Below are positions 19,495-27,069 of a DNA stretch of 64,000 bases, piece by piece (the stretch's first letter is position 1; each line of letters opens with the position of its first letter). The stretch lies in assembly GCF_048060095.1 (NCBI RefSeq), contig NZ_JBLUOA010000002.1, positions 310,001 to 374,000 of the forward strand, read 5' to 3'. The stretch comes from JBLUOA01 sp048060095. GTDB taxonomy: Bacteria; Pseudomonadota; Alphaproteobacteria; Rhodobacterales; Rhodobacteraceae. The notes under the pieces are model-generated. The model saw nothing but the letters and a program-made list of their open reading frames with translations. It was not told where the DNA came from and searched no databases. A program made the translations under genes and the position numbers.

Positions 19495-20236
19495 CGGCCC
19501 GCCCCCCGGTCAGTATCCGCGCACCATCTTGCAGCGACGCCTCATAGGCGGTGTCGTCAATCTCCCGCCCGCCATAGTGGACAAGTTCCGTCTGTTGCAG
19601 CAGCCGTTTCAGCAGATCAAACCGCGTCCACCGATCAGGCAAGCGGCGCAGCGCGTCGCGTTCCGTATCGGCGCGGGCAAAATTCGTGTCGGTTTCCTGC
19701 GCGGCTTGCAGCAGGCAGTGGCGCAGAAGCAGGATCAGCGCCTCGCGCCGGTCGGTCATCGCGCGGATTTGCGACAGGATATCGCCCGCGGGCGCATCTT
19801 CGGCCCGCAATCCCCACCCTTCGGCGCGTTTGCGGCGCGGCTTGCCCTCTTTCGGGTCAGCCCGAAGAAGCGTCCCGCCCGCCCCGAATTTCAGGAACAG
19901 GAACAGCAATAGCGCGATGACCGCCACGACCAAGAAAACGCCGAACCCGTTGCCAGAGCCACCAATCGGAAGCGATCGGGGCTCTGTCCGCCGCACGACT
20001 TCGCCATCGGACAGGAAATTCTGATCGGTCTGGTCGACATAGTCGATGTCGGTGGTCAGGCCGCGGCGGGCGACCGCTTCGCTGTAGGCCGCGCTGCCGG
20101 ACCCTCGTGGCATGTCAAGGAATGTCGTCTCGCTCTCCTGCGCCCATGACATGGGCGGCGCGGAACACAACAACACTAGCGGTAAAAGAAAAAGAATGGA
20201 CCGGCGCATGTTCATGCGCCGGTATTTGGCTCGCAT
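19487..20236 (-). CDS. DUF4129 domain protein
   Basis: A 249-residue protein with a signal-like N-terminus (SILFLLPLVLLCSAPPMSWA), one membrane helix near residues 102-120 (GFGVFLVVAVIALLLFLFL), and a C-terminal cytoplasmic DUF4129 domain containing REALILLLRHCLLQAAQE and GRAVG at the end. The start at 20236 forms TAATG with the DUF805 stop, but later starts at 20215 or 20209 are equally possible; the latter lie in a perfect palindrome. It is the second gene of the MoxR/DUF58 operon. Confidence 0.82.
   Translation of the reverse strand: MRAKYRRMNMRRSILFLLPLVLLCSAPPMSWAQESETTFLDMPRGSGSAAYSEAVARRGLTTDIDYVDQTDQNFLSDGEVVRRTEPRSLPIGGSGNGFGVFLVVAVIALLLFLFLKFGAGGTLLRADPKEGKPRRKRAEGWGLRAEDAPAGDILSQIRAMTDRREALILLLRHCLLQAAQETDTNFARADTERDALRRLPDRWTRFDLLKRLLQQTELVHYGGREIDDTAYEASLQDGARILTGGRAVG
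20200..20223. repeat. perfect palindrome at the DUF4129 translation start
   Basis: ACCGGCGCATG (20200-20210) is the exact reverse complement of CATGCGCCGGT (20213-20223) with two bases between. The alternative start codons at 20215 and 20209 fall inside it, so folding of the mRNA could affect which start is used. It may also be an accidental coding palindrome. Confidence 0.5.
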
Positions 20237-20706
20237 TAGGCGAAAATTTCAGCTTCACCGCCACGCAGCGGGTCGGGGCCGAACTTGTTCGGACCGTCAG
20301 TGCCCTTCAGAACCGTGATGACGAAAATCACGAGGCTGGCAGCGTATCCAATCAGCGGAATGGTTTCTGGGGGTATTAGGCTAACGATAAAAGCTGCCAA
20401 ATACCACCAACCCGACAGATTGTAGTCGTGGAAGCGACGCACAGTGACCGAAATGGTGGGCAGGATCATACCAATAAAGAATATACAAAAGAGCACGGCG
20501 AGTATAATGCCGGCGGCGCCTAACTGGGGAAAACCCGGAGCCGCCAAAGTGCCGAGACCGACGACCAGCGAAAACGCTAGCACGAACGCGAGGGTGACGA
20601 GGATAGTAAACAGGGCGAACCACCAGTATTCAGAGCGCGAGGCGCGCCCGGAAAACGTCACATATTTTTCCCGAAGGCATGTTCTTACGGAGTCGCTGAA
20701 AGTCAT
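20236..20706 (-). CDS. DUF805 membrane protein
   Basis: A 156-residue protein with the DUF805 N-terminal motif FSGRASRSEYWWFALF and four membrane helices, including VRRFHDYNLSGWWYL, a typical family signature. The function of DUF805 proteins is unknown. Its stop codon overlaps the next start by one base (TAATG), so it is likely the first gene of the leftward seven-gene MoxR/DUF58 operon. The 169 nt upstream of it (20707-20875) contain the presumed promoter; no operator is recognisable. Confidence 0.88.
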   Translation of the reverse strand: MTFSDSVRTCLREKYVTFSGRASRSEYWWFALFTILVTLAFVLAFSLVVGLGTLAAPGFPQLGAAGIILAVLFCIFFIGMILPTISVTVRRFHDYNLSGWWYLAAFIVSLIPPETIPLIGYAASLVIFVITVLKGTDGPNKFGPDPLRGGEAEIFA

Positions 20707-20875
20707 GGTCTCAATCCTGTATGGTCAAAGGTTATAATTGCTCGATCGTGCTAGGGACAATTTATGGCAGCTTTTTGTCCGAGTTAAGAACAATCCTAGA
20801 TTGCAGCCCGAAACAGCGGGTTTTCGTCGCGAAATATGGTAAAAATGCAAGGTTTCCGCGGGCCGGAAAACGCGC

Positions 20876-22834
20876 CTAATCGCCCCCCAAAAGGCGGCGC
20901 AGACCCTCGGCGGCCTCCTCCTCCAGCCGCCGTTTCAACGCGTCCTCGACATCCTCGCCTTCCTGCACCTCGACGCCCAGCCTCTCCTGGGCCTCTTGGC
21001 GCAGACGCTCCTCAAGCGCTTCGCGTTCATCGGCCAACTCCCGGTCGATAAGCGATTGTAAATCGGGGCGGAATTTCGGATCGGCCCAAGTGCCGGTAAT
21101 CAGCACCGGCACCGAAAACCCGCCGCTGCCATCGTCACCCTGCAAGGCCACCGGCACCACGCGGTAGTTGAGCGTTCGTTCCCCGATCCCGACCGTTCCG
21201 GCCCCCGTCGCCGTCACCAAAGGTGAGCGGAAGGACAGATCATCGTTGCTCAGCACCCCGCCTGCCATGTCAAAGGTCGCGCCGATACTCTCAAATATCG
21301 TTTTGGAGCCTTCGCCCTCGTAGGACGCATCCAGATTCCGCAGCATTCCGACCAGATCAAGCCCGCGAAGCTCTCCCGCGCCAAGAAGGAACGCCCCCTT
21401 GCCAGACAGGCTTTTCATGATCGCATCGACGCTGTTGCCAACGCCGAGGAATTCAAGCTCCATATCCGCGGTGCCGATCAGGCGTTCATAGCCTGACAGG
21501 TCGGTCAAAAGCGGCTGCATCGCCATCTCGCTGGCCCTGAGGTTGCCACCGACCGAAAGCCCGCTCCGGTTGTTCATCACGAATTGCCCGGTGACGACGC
21601 CCTCGTAGGCATTGACCTCTCGCAGATCGAACACGATCCGGCTCCGGTCGTTGGTGGCAAGCGCACGTGTCGGGCCAAGCTTCAGCGTGCCAAGGTCAAT
21701 CGCATTGGCGCGAAAGGCGATCTGTCCATCAAAGCTCGACAGGGCACTCGCGTCGATGCGATCCGTGGACCAGCCGTCACCTGCCGCCCCGGCATTGCCG
21801 CCGCTATCGCCGTCGTCGCCCGCCGCGAGCGAGGAGAAGTCGAGCTTATCCGCCGTGAACTGCGCGTTCACCCTTGGTCGTTCGCCCGACATATCGACAT
21901 CCGCCTCACCAGTCAGCGTATTCTGATCCAGCGTCAGTTTGCCCTCGCGCAGATAGGCGACTCCTTCCGCCGTGTAGGTCAACTGCCCCGACATCGACGC
22001 TTGCCGTCCCAGCCCTTCGGGCAAGTCCGGCGCGGTTTGTCCCAGCGTTGCGAACAGCGCCGACATATCCGACAAATCCGCCGTCACGTTCCCCTCAAAC
22101 ACCGTCGGCGCATACCCCCCGCGCCCGGCGATTTCGACCTTGGACCCGCCAACACCCAGATCGGCGGACAACCCGGTCACGGCCCCACTCAGGAACGTAT
22201 CGAACCGCGCGACATCCGCCTTGATCGTCTGGACCGTGCCGTTGATGATCGCCGACAACGACAGCTCCGCCGGGCCTGCGAACTCCGGCAGGCTCAGGTC
22301 CAGATCCATATCGGACAGCGCGACGTCATAGCCCGTCGCGCGGTTGCGATAGCGGACCGACCCGCCCCGCACCATTCCGTTGTCGAGCGAGAATTCAGGG
22401 ATGCTCCCCGACGCCTCGTCCGCGCCAACCTCGGTCGCGGGGGCGGTGCCGGTGTCAAAATCCCAGTTTGTGCGCCCGTTCTCGGCGACCTCAAGCTGCA
22501 CGACGGGGCCGACAACCTCCACCCGTTTGATCCGCACCTCTCCGGTCAGCAGAGGCATCATCGCGACGCCCACGCTCACGCTTTCGGCGGTCACCATCGG
22601 GCCCGAATCCGACCAGTCGGCATTCGCGACCTCAATCCCCTCAAGCTGCACGCCAAGCTGCGGGTAGATCGTCGCCCTGACGTCGCCGCCGATGGTAACC
22701 GCGCGGCCGGTCGCCTCTTCAAACTGACGCTCCGCGATCTTGGCGATCCGGTCACCGGGGATCAGCATCAGCGCGCCGACCCCGACAATCGCCAGAACCA
22801 GCAAAAAGACCACGAACCGAACCAAGAACCGCAC
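20876..22834 (-). CDS. AsmA family protein
   Basis: A 652-residue protein with an N-terminal membrane anchor (residues 3-26, RFVVFLLVLAIVGVGALML) followed by the AsmA N-terminal region RAVTIGGDVRATIYPQLGVQ and a C-terminal AsmA_2 domain containing GAFLLGAGELRGLDLVGMLR. These large periplasmic proteins are related to TamB/YhdP and are thought to help lipids move between inner and outer membranes. The end is a charged, Glu/Arg-rich coiled segment (about residues 600-645). Divergent from rimO. Confidence 0.88.
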   Translation of the reverse strand: MRFLVRFVVFLLVLAIVGVGALMLIPGDRIAKIAERQFEEATGRAVTIGGDVRATIYPQLGVQLEGIEVANADWSDSGPMVTAESVSVGVAMMPLLTGEVRIKRVEVVGPVVQLEVAENGRTNWDFDTGTAPATEVGADEASGSIPEFSLDNGMVRGGSVRYRNRATGYDVALSDMDLDLSLPEFAGPAELSLSAIINGTVQTIKADVARFDTFLSGAVTGLSADLGVGGSKVEIAGRGGYAPTVFEGNVTADLSDMSALFATLGQTAPDLPEGLGRQASMSGQLTYTAEGVAYLREGKLTLDQNTLTGEADVDMSGERPRVNAQFTADKLDFSSLAAGDDGDSGGNAGAAGDGWSTDRIDASALSSFDGQIAFRANAIDLGTLKLGPTRALATNDRSRIVFDLREVNAYEGVVTGQFVMNNRSGLSVGGNLRASEMAMQPLLTDLSGYERLIGTADMELEFLGVGNSVDAIMKSLSGKGAFLLGAGELRGLDLVGMLRNLDASYEGEGSKTIFESIGATFDMAGGVLSNDDLSFRSPLVTATGAGTVGIGERTLNYRVVPVALQGDDGSGGFSVPVLITGTWADPKFRPDLQSLIDRELADEREALEERLRQEAQERLGVEVQEGEDVEDALKRRLEEEAAEGLRRLLGGD

Positions 22835-22946
22835 CGGGCTACTCCCTCAAACTGTTTTGCCCGAAGTCTAGGCCGCACCGCCGCCGCCCACAAGCAATCC
22901 CGCAATGCCCCTTTCCGCGCCGCACCGGTCAGGCTATATCCCGCGC

Positions 22947-24356
22947 ATGAAAGCAAACCCGCCGAACCTGCGCCCCGACCTCGCCCCCAAGGCCCGCATC
23001 ACCGACTCCCCGCGCGCCCGAACCGATGGAAACCAGCCGAAGATCGGCATGGTCTCCCTCGGTTGTCCCAAGGCGTTGGTCGACAGCGAACGCATCCTGA
23101 CCCGCCTCCGCGCCGAGGGCTACGCGATCTCGCCCGACTACGGCGGGGCCGACGCGGTGATCGTGAACACCTGCGGGTTCCTCGACTCCGCCAAGGCGGA
23201 ATCGCTGGAAGCCATCGGTGAAGCGCTCACCGAAAACGGCCGCGTCATCGTCACCGGCTGCCTCGGCGCGGAGGAGGACTATATCCGCGGCACGCACCCC
23301 TCCGTCCTCGCCGTCACCGGCCCGCATCAATACGAACAGGTGCTCGACGCCGTGCACGGGGCCGTCCCGCCCAGCCCCGATCCCTTCGTCGACCTTCTGC
23401 CCGCGACCGGCGTGTCACTGACCCCGCGCCACTACAGCTACCTCAAGATTTCGGAGGGCTGTAACCACAAGTGCCGCTTCTGCATCATCCCCGACATGCG
23501 CGGCCGCCTGCAATCCCGCCCCGCCCACGCCGTGCTGCGAGAGGCGGAAAAGCTCGTCGAAGCCGGCGTCAAGGAACTGCTCGTCATCTCGCAAGACACC
23601 TCAGCCTACGGGCTCGACCGTAAATACGACGTAAACCCGTGGAAGGGCGGCGAGGTGCGCTCCCACATCACCGATCTCGCTCGCGAACTCGGGCAACTCG
23701 GCGCGTGGGTGCGGCTCCACTACGTCTACCCCTACCCCCATGTGCGCGACCTGATCCCCCTGATGGCCGACCCGGATAACGGAGTCCTCCCCTACCTCGA
23801 CATCCCGTTCCAGCACGCCCACCCGGACGTCCTGAAACGCATGGCCCGCCCCGCCGCCGGGGCCAAAACCCTCGACGAAATCGCCGCGTGGCGGCAAATG
23901 TGCCCCGACATCACCCTGCGGTCGACCTTCATCGTCGGCTATCCGGGCGAGACGGAGGCCGAATTCCAGACCCTGCTTGACTGGATGGACGAAGCCCAGC
24001 TCGACCGCGTCGGATGCTTCCAATACGAAAACGTCGACGGCGCGCGGTCAAACGCCCTGCCCGGTCACGTCGCCCCCGAGGTCAAACAGGACCGCTGGAA
24101 CCGCTTCATGGAAAAGGCGCAGGCGATTTCCGAAGCCAAACTCGCCGCGAAGGTCGGCACCCGGCTGGAGGTCATCGTCGACGAAATAGACGACGAAGCC
24201 GCCACCTGCCGAACCAAGTCCGACGCGCCGGAAATCGACGGGAATCTGTTTATAGATGAAGGGTTTGAAGGGTTGAGCGTCGGGGAGATCGTGACGGTCG
24301 AGGTCGATGAGGCGGGGGAATATGATTTGTGGGGGCGAGTGGCGTCTCGGAAATGA
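22947..24356 (+). CDS. rimO: ribosomal protein S12 methylthiotransferase RimO
   Basis: A 469-residue radical-SAM enzyme that methylthiolates an aspartate of ribosomal protein S12. It has the N-terminal UPF0004 domain beginning KIGMVSLGCPKALVDSERI with its three cluster cysteines, the radical-SAM motif CNHKCRFC (around residue 172), and a C-terminal TRAM domain ending YDLWGRVASRK. The ATG at 22947 is chosen (MKANPPNLRPDLAP); a longer reading from 22905 has less support. A 9-bp hairpin overlaps the stop codon. Confidence 0.96.
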   Translation: MKANPPNLRPDLAPKARITDSPRARTDGNQPKIGMVSLGCPKALVDSERILTRLRAEGYAISPDYGGADAVIVNTCGFLDSAKAESLEAIGEALTENGRVIVTGCLGAEEDYIRGTHPSVLAVTGPHQYEQVLDAVHGAVPPSPDPFVDLLPATGVSLTPRHYSYLKISEGCNHKCRFCIIPDMRGRLQSRPAHAVLREAEKLVEAGVKELLVISQDTSAYGLDRKYDVNPWKGGEVRSHITDLARELGQLGAWVRLHYVYPYPHVRDLIPLMADPDNGVLPYLDIPFQHAHPDVLKRMARPAAGAKTLDEIAAWRQMCPDITLRSTFIVGYPGETEAEFQTLLDWMDEAQLDRVGCFQYENVDGARSNALPGHVAPEVKQDRWNRFMEKAQAISEAKLAAKVGTRLEVIVDEIDDEAATCRTKSDAPEIDGNLFIDEGFEGLSVGEIVTVEVDEAGEYDLWGRVASRK

Positions 24357-24371
24357 TCCGGGGGATCATTT
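24351..24371 (+). terminator. hairpin at the rimO stop codon
   Basis: AAATGATCC (24351-24359) pairs perfectly with GGATCATTT (24363-24371) across a 3-nt loop, with the rimO TGA inside the left arm. No T run follows, so it may be a weak terminator, a 3'-end stabiliser, or a boundary of the AT-rich gene that comes next. Confidence 0.45.
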
Positions 24372-24414
24372 CAGCCACGAGCGGGCAGAGCCCAAAGTGG
24401 CGGCGAAGCAAGCG

Positions 24415-25041
24415 CTACTCGATTGGGCTTGATCCGCAGAGAATTTCGATCTCGTTGTTTAGCAATATCCGATCGCTTTCGCATAGATGTCGAAACGCCC
24501 AACCTGCGACAGCGATTTTCTTGATTAATCCGCCGCATCTGGAAACAATCAGAGGAAGCCCGCTCAACTCAAGCGACCATCCTTTGGGTGTGAAATGAGC
24601 GAACTCGCGTCGAAGGCGGTGAAGGCTATTGAACGCATTAGTTTCGTCTTTCGTGACTATAACCAAGCCACCTGCACCTTCACGAATATCCGCATCTCCG
24701 ATCACTCGTTTGAATAGTTCGTTTGCATCTGCAAGCATTTCGTCCGGGTAATCTTTCTCGATTCCTTGACGGTCTTCCTCGTGCCAAGAAAGTGCTTTCT
24801 TTATCGAGTCTTTCCGAAGCGCCCCCAACTGGGCAGAACCTGACAAGTGACACACCATCGCGCCTTGCAGCGCGTTATGAACCGCCAGAATTACCCACTT
24901 CCATTCACCCGGCTCCTGCTTCGCACAAATGATGCATTTGTTCGCGTGTCTAAGCGAGATTAGCACGTCGGTAGCTTCATCGATTTCCAGCCATGCTTCA
25001 TCATTGTTCATGACGGCGTCTCGAATCGGGCTCCAAGGCAT
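24415..25041 (-). CDS. HEPN-like orphan protein (low GC)
   Basis: A 208-residue soluble, mainly helical protein. Near residues 138-156 it has LHRLRREFAHFTPKGWSLEL, in which RREFAH fits the R-X4-H motif of HEPN ribonucleases and FAHFTPKGW resembles the HEPN proteins of the pEK499_p136 type; that assignment is from memory of the family pattern. The early part has paired cysteines (CIIC). HEPN proteins are often toxins or defence RNases. No antitoxin partner gene is adjacent. GC is visibly lower than in rimO or the genes downstream, which suggests transfer. The first ATG at 25041 is used; a TTG 18 nt upstream is also possible. Confidence 0.6.
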   Translation of the reverse strand: MPWSPIRDAVMNNDEAWLEIDEATDVLISLRHANKCIICAKQEPGEWKWVILAVHNALQGAMVCHLSGSAQLGALRKDSIKKALSWHEEDRQGIEKDYPDEMLADANELFKRVIGDADIREGAGGLVIVTKDETNAFNSLHRLRREFAHFTPKGWSLELSGLPLIVSRCGGLIKKIAVAGWAFRHLCESDRILLNNEIEILCGSSPIE

Positions 25042-25132
25042 ATTTGTTCGCCTAACCAATCGCTTTCGATAACTCGCAGACTTTCAAGTAGACCTAACAC
25101 CGTAGAAGCGGACGAATGTATCACACCCCCCC

Positions 25133-25417
25133 TCACCCCCGGCTCACCGAAAACAACACATACCCCTGCGTCCGCGCCACCTCGGTCTCATCCACCTCAC
25201 GCATGAACACGCCGATACCTTCGTAATTCTCGGGACACCCCACCAGATCGGCGGAGTCGTCGAGGAACTGGTTGGTAAAGTCATTCTCCCCCACGATGCG
25301 GCATTGGTCGGCGGGGTCGCGGTAGCCGGCGAGAAGGGGCAGCCCCTCTTCGGTCGGGGTCGGCTGACAGGCGGCAAGGATCGCGACGGGCAAGGCGGAA
25401 AGGATAATGCGGTTCAT
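25133..25417 (-). CDS. small putative lipoprotein
   Basis: A 94-residue protein with an N-terminal lipoprotein signal, MNRIILSALPVAILAAC, where LAAC is a lipobox and the Cys would be acylated. The mature part has two further cysteines (DQCRIVG and VGCPENYEG), possibly forming a disulfide in the periplasm, with a C-terminal beta-like tail. It resembles small Rhodobacteraceae lipoproteins of unknown role. The ATG at 25417 has AGGAG a few bases upstream. Another in-frame extension to 25504 is ignored. Confidence 0.72.
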   Translation of the reverse strand: MNRIILSALPVAILAACQPTPTEEGLPLLAGYRDPADQCRIVGENDFTNQFLDDSADLVGCPENYEGIGVFMREVDETEVARTQGYVLFSVSRG

Positions 25418-25479
25418 GGGATGCTCCTGAATGAATGTCGCGGCAAGCCTAGCACGGCTTCGCCGCCGCGTTGAAGGGG

Positions 25480-25830
25480 CTAGCCGAACAGCACCATGAC
25501 CCACGCGATCCCGGCGGCGATGGCGGCAACGGCGACGCCCGCGCTGCCCGCGTCCTTCGCGCGTTTGGCCAGCGGGTGCTCGTCGGTCGAGATGTAATCG
25601 ACGCTGCGTTCGATCGCGGTGTTGATAAGCTCCACCGCCAGCACGATCACCCCCAGCGACAGGATCAGCGCCCGGTCGCCGGACGACAGCGGCAGCGCAA
25701 AGGCCAGCACGGCGGACACGAGGTTCGCCCAGACCCAGGTGCGGAAGGAATGTTCGCTGGCCCAGGTGTCACGGACGCCCGCAAGGCTCCAGATACAGCG
25801 CAGGCGCAGGCGTTTCAGGAAATACATCAT
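25480..25830 (-). CDS. dgkA: diacylglycerol kinase, first copy
   Basis: A 116-residue trimeric-type integral membrane kinase. After a short amphipathic start it has RCIWSLAGVRDTWASEHSFR, three hydrophobic helices, and the active-site region ELINTAIERSVDYIS followed by HPLAKRAKDAGSAGV, which matches the ELxNTAIE...AKDxxSA signature. DgkA phosphorylates diacylglycerol released by periplasmic glucan or lipid A modification. A second copy lies 162 nt upstream in the same direction. Start at 25830 (ATGATG) with GGAGGGA upstream. Confidence 0.9.
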   Translation of the reverse strand: MMYFLKRLRLRCIWSLAGVRDTWASEHSFRTWVWANLVSAVLAFALPLSSGDRALILSLGVIVLAVELINTAIERSVDYISTDEHPLAKRAKDAGSAGVAVAAIAAGIAWVMVLFG

Positions 25831-25893
25831 CGGCGTCCCTCCCCCCGGATCGCGGCCCCCGCGCGCGCCCCGTTCATCCGGCGCGCGGTGCAT

Positions 25894-25980
25894 ATCGTAT
25901 GCACAATGTGTGTACAGGTTGTGCACGCGCCCTGCACGCGTTGTGCATGGCTATTTTTGATTGAAATCAGTGCGTTAACC
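25894..25980. repeat. 87-bp iteron-like intergenic element, copy A
   Basis: Lies between the two dgkA genes. It begins ATCGTATGCACA and ends TGAAATCAGTGCGTTAACC, both shared with copy B at 58929-59015, and has exactly the same length. Between them are five units of 11 bp (25898-25952) with a core TGCAC, TGTAC, TGCAC, TGCAC, TGCAT in constant phase. Copy B has the same layout but a different core (CATAC). The one-helical-turn spacing suggests a protein-binding array. No open frame occupies it. Confidence 0.75.
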
Positions 25981-25992
25981 AGAGTCGCCCCC

Positions 25993-26346
25993 TCACCCGA
26001 TCAAAACCACCAACCACACCGCCCCCGCCGCGAAGGCCGTCACCATGACCGCCGCGCTTGCCACGTCTTTCGCCCGTTTCGCCAGCGGATGACGCTCGAC
26101 CGAGGTATGGTCGACCGCCGCCTCAATCGCCGTATTCATCAGCTCCGCCGCCATGACAAGGATGCCGAACCCGATGATAACGGCACGCTCCGCCGTCGAC
26201 ATTTCAAACGCGAATGTCAGGGCTGCGGACACCGCATTGGCCAGCGCCCATTGGCGCAGGCTGCGTTCCTCTTTCCAGCAGTCGGATAGCCCTTCAAACG
26301 ACCAGACAACACGTTGAAGAACATGGGAAATATGAGTTTTCAGCAA
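25993..26346 (-). CDS. dgkA: diacylglycerol kinase, second copy
   Basis: A 117-residue paralogue of the downstream dgkA, with the same layout: SFEGLSDCWKEERSLRQWAL, three membrane helices, AELMNTAIEAAVDHTS and HPLAKRAKDVASAAV. The active-site Glu and Asn are conserved in both copies, so both should be functional. Tandem dgkA genes are uncommon; the divergence between them points to an old duplication, perhaps with different lipid substrates or expression. It overlaps the upstream YigZ-like gene by 7 nt. Confidence 0.9.
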   Translation of the reverse strand: MLKTHISHVLQRVVWSFEGLSDCWKEERSLRQWALANAVSAALTFAFEMSTAERAVIIGFGILVMAAELMNTAIEAAVDHTSVERHPLAKRAKDVASAAVMVTAFAAGAVWLVVLIG

Positions 26347-26693
26347 GCGCGGTTCTCCAGATAAAATCTCACCGCGTCCTGCACCCTGCGGAAGCGATCT
26401 CCGCCGAGTTTAACGCCCCCATACCAGCGCGTCACCACAATGATGTGATTGGTCAGCCCTTCGCGTTCCAGCATCCGCAGGATCACCATCCCGGCGCCGG
26501 ATTCTCCGTCGTCGTTTTTCAAGGGGGCATCGTCCAGAAGAACCGCCCATGTATTATGGGTGGCCTTGCCGAATTTCTTCTTGCGGCACAGGGACTTGAT
26601 GAATTTTTGTGCCGCGTCCCGGCTGCTGACAGAGCCGCCGGACACCGCGTATTTCGATCCGCGATCGGTCAGGATATTGTCGAAAACCTGCAT
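26340..26693 (-). CDS. IMPACT/YigZ family protein
   Basis: A 117-residue protein matching the UPF0029 (IMPACT N-terminal) domain: SRDAAQKFIKSLCRKKKFGKA, NDDGESGAGMVILRMLE and the signature VVTRWYGGVKLGGDRFRRVQ. It is shorter than E. coli YigZ because the C-terminal extension is absent. The eukaryotic IMPACT binds the Gcn1 translation regulator; the bacterial role is unclear. It overlaps the downstream dgkA by 7 nt, so they may share a transcript. Confidence 0.88.
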   Translation of the reverse strand: MQVFDNILTDRGSKYAVSGGSVSSRDAAQKFIKSLCRKKKFGKATHNTWAVLLDDAPLKNDDGESGAGMVILRMLEREGLTNHIIVVTRWYGGVKLGGDRFRRVQDAVRFYLENRAC

Positions 26694-26729
26694 CCGGCCT
26701 GACTACACCGAAGCGGTTGATTTGGCGAG

Positions 26730-26990
26730 TTATTCCGGCACGCGCAACCGTTCCAGAACCGCCTTGTTGCGGCAATACCCCGGTGTCTGTGCGGACCCGT
26801 CGGCGTGGGTTTCAAGCCAGTCGTGGCAGCCCCCCGGATTGTCGCACCCCATGCAGCGCATCACAGTGCTGCGCAGTTCCTCCGGCGGCATCTCGCCCCG
26901 CATCGCCTTGTCACCCAGATCAACGCCCAGCACGTCCGACATGCGGCCCACAAGTTCTGCGTGGCGACTGAATTTCGTGAACATGTTCAT
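26730..26990 (-). CDS. DUF6455 cysteine-rich protein
   Basis: An 86-residue protein. The C-terminal half carries four cysteines in CMGCDNPGGCHDWL and PGYCRN, a pattern suited to iron-sulfur or zinc binding; this matches the Rhodobacteraceae family DUF6455. The N-terminus has a helical segment FSRHAELVGRMSDVLGVDLG. Function is unknown. A strong ribosome binding site (GGAGG) precedes the ATG at 26990. A perfect FNR box is centred about 72 nt upstream, so the gene is probably induced at low oxygen, which fits a redox-metal protein. Confidence 0.82.
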   Translation of the reverse strand: MNMFTKFSRHAELVGRMSDVLGVDLGDKAMRGEMPPEELRSTVMRCMGCDNPGGCHDWLETHADGSAQTPGYCRNKAVLERLRVPE

Positions 26991-27055
26991 CCATCATCCT
27001 CCATCCTGCCCGGCCGGGCATAGACAAAGGATGACAGGCGGATGCCAATGCTTCC

Positions 27056-27069
27056 TTGATCTTGATCAA
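27056..27069 (-). promoter_or_regulatory. perfect FNR/FnrL box upstream of the DUF6455 gene
   Basis: TTGATCTTGATCAA matches the FNR consensus TTGAT-N4-ATCAA in all ten specified bases. It lies in the 75-nt space between DUF6455 and the M48 protease gene, overlapping the protease stop codon. The palindrome is symmetric, but only the DUF6455 gene is placed to be controlled by it. FnrL-type regulators activate microaerobic and anaerobic genes in this bacterial family. Confidence 0.75.

Noticed and set aside
21584..23221. 545-codon open frame across the asmA-like gene and rimO
   Set aside because: It is antisense to most of the asmA-like gene and out of frame with rimO; both have clear motifs. 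The sequence has long Arg/His/Pro runs typical of GC-rich shadow frames.
25894..25980. CRISPR-like array
   Set aside because: Units are only 11 bp, there is no unique spacer, and no cas genes are in the window.
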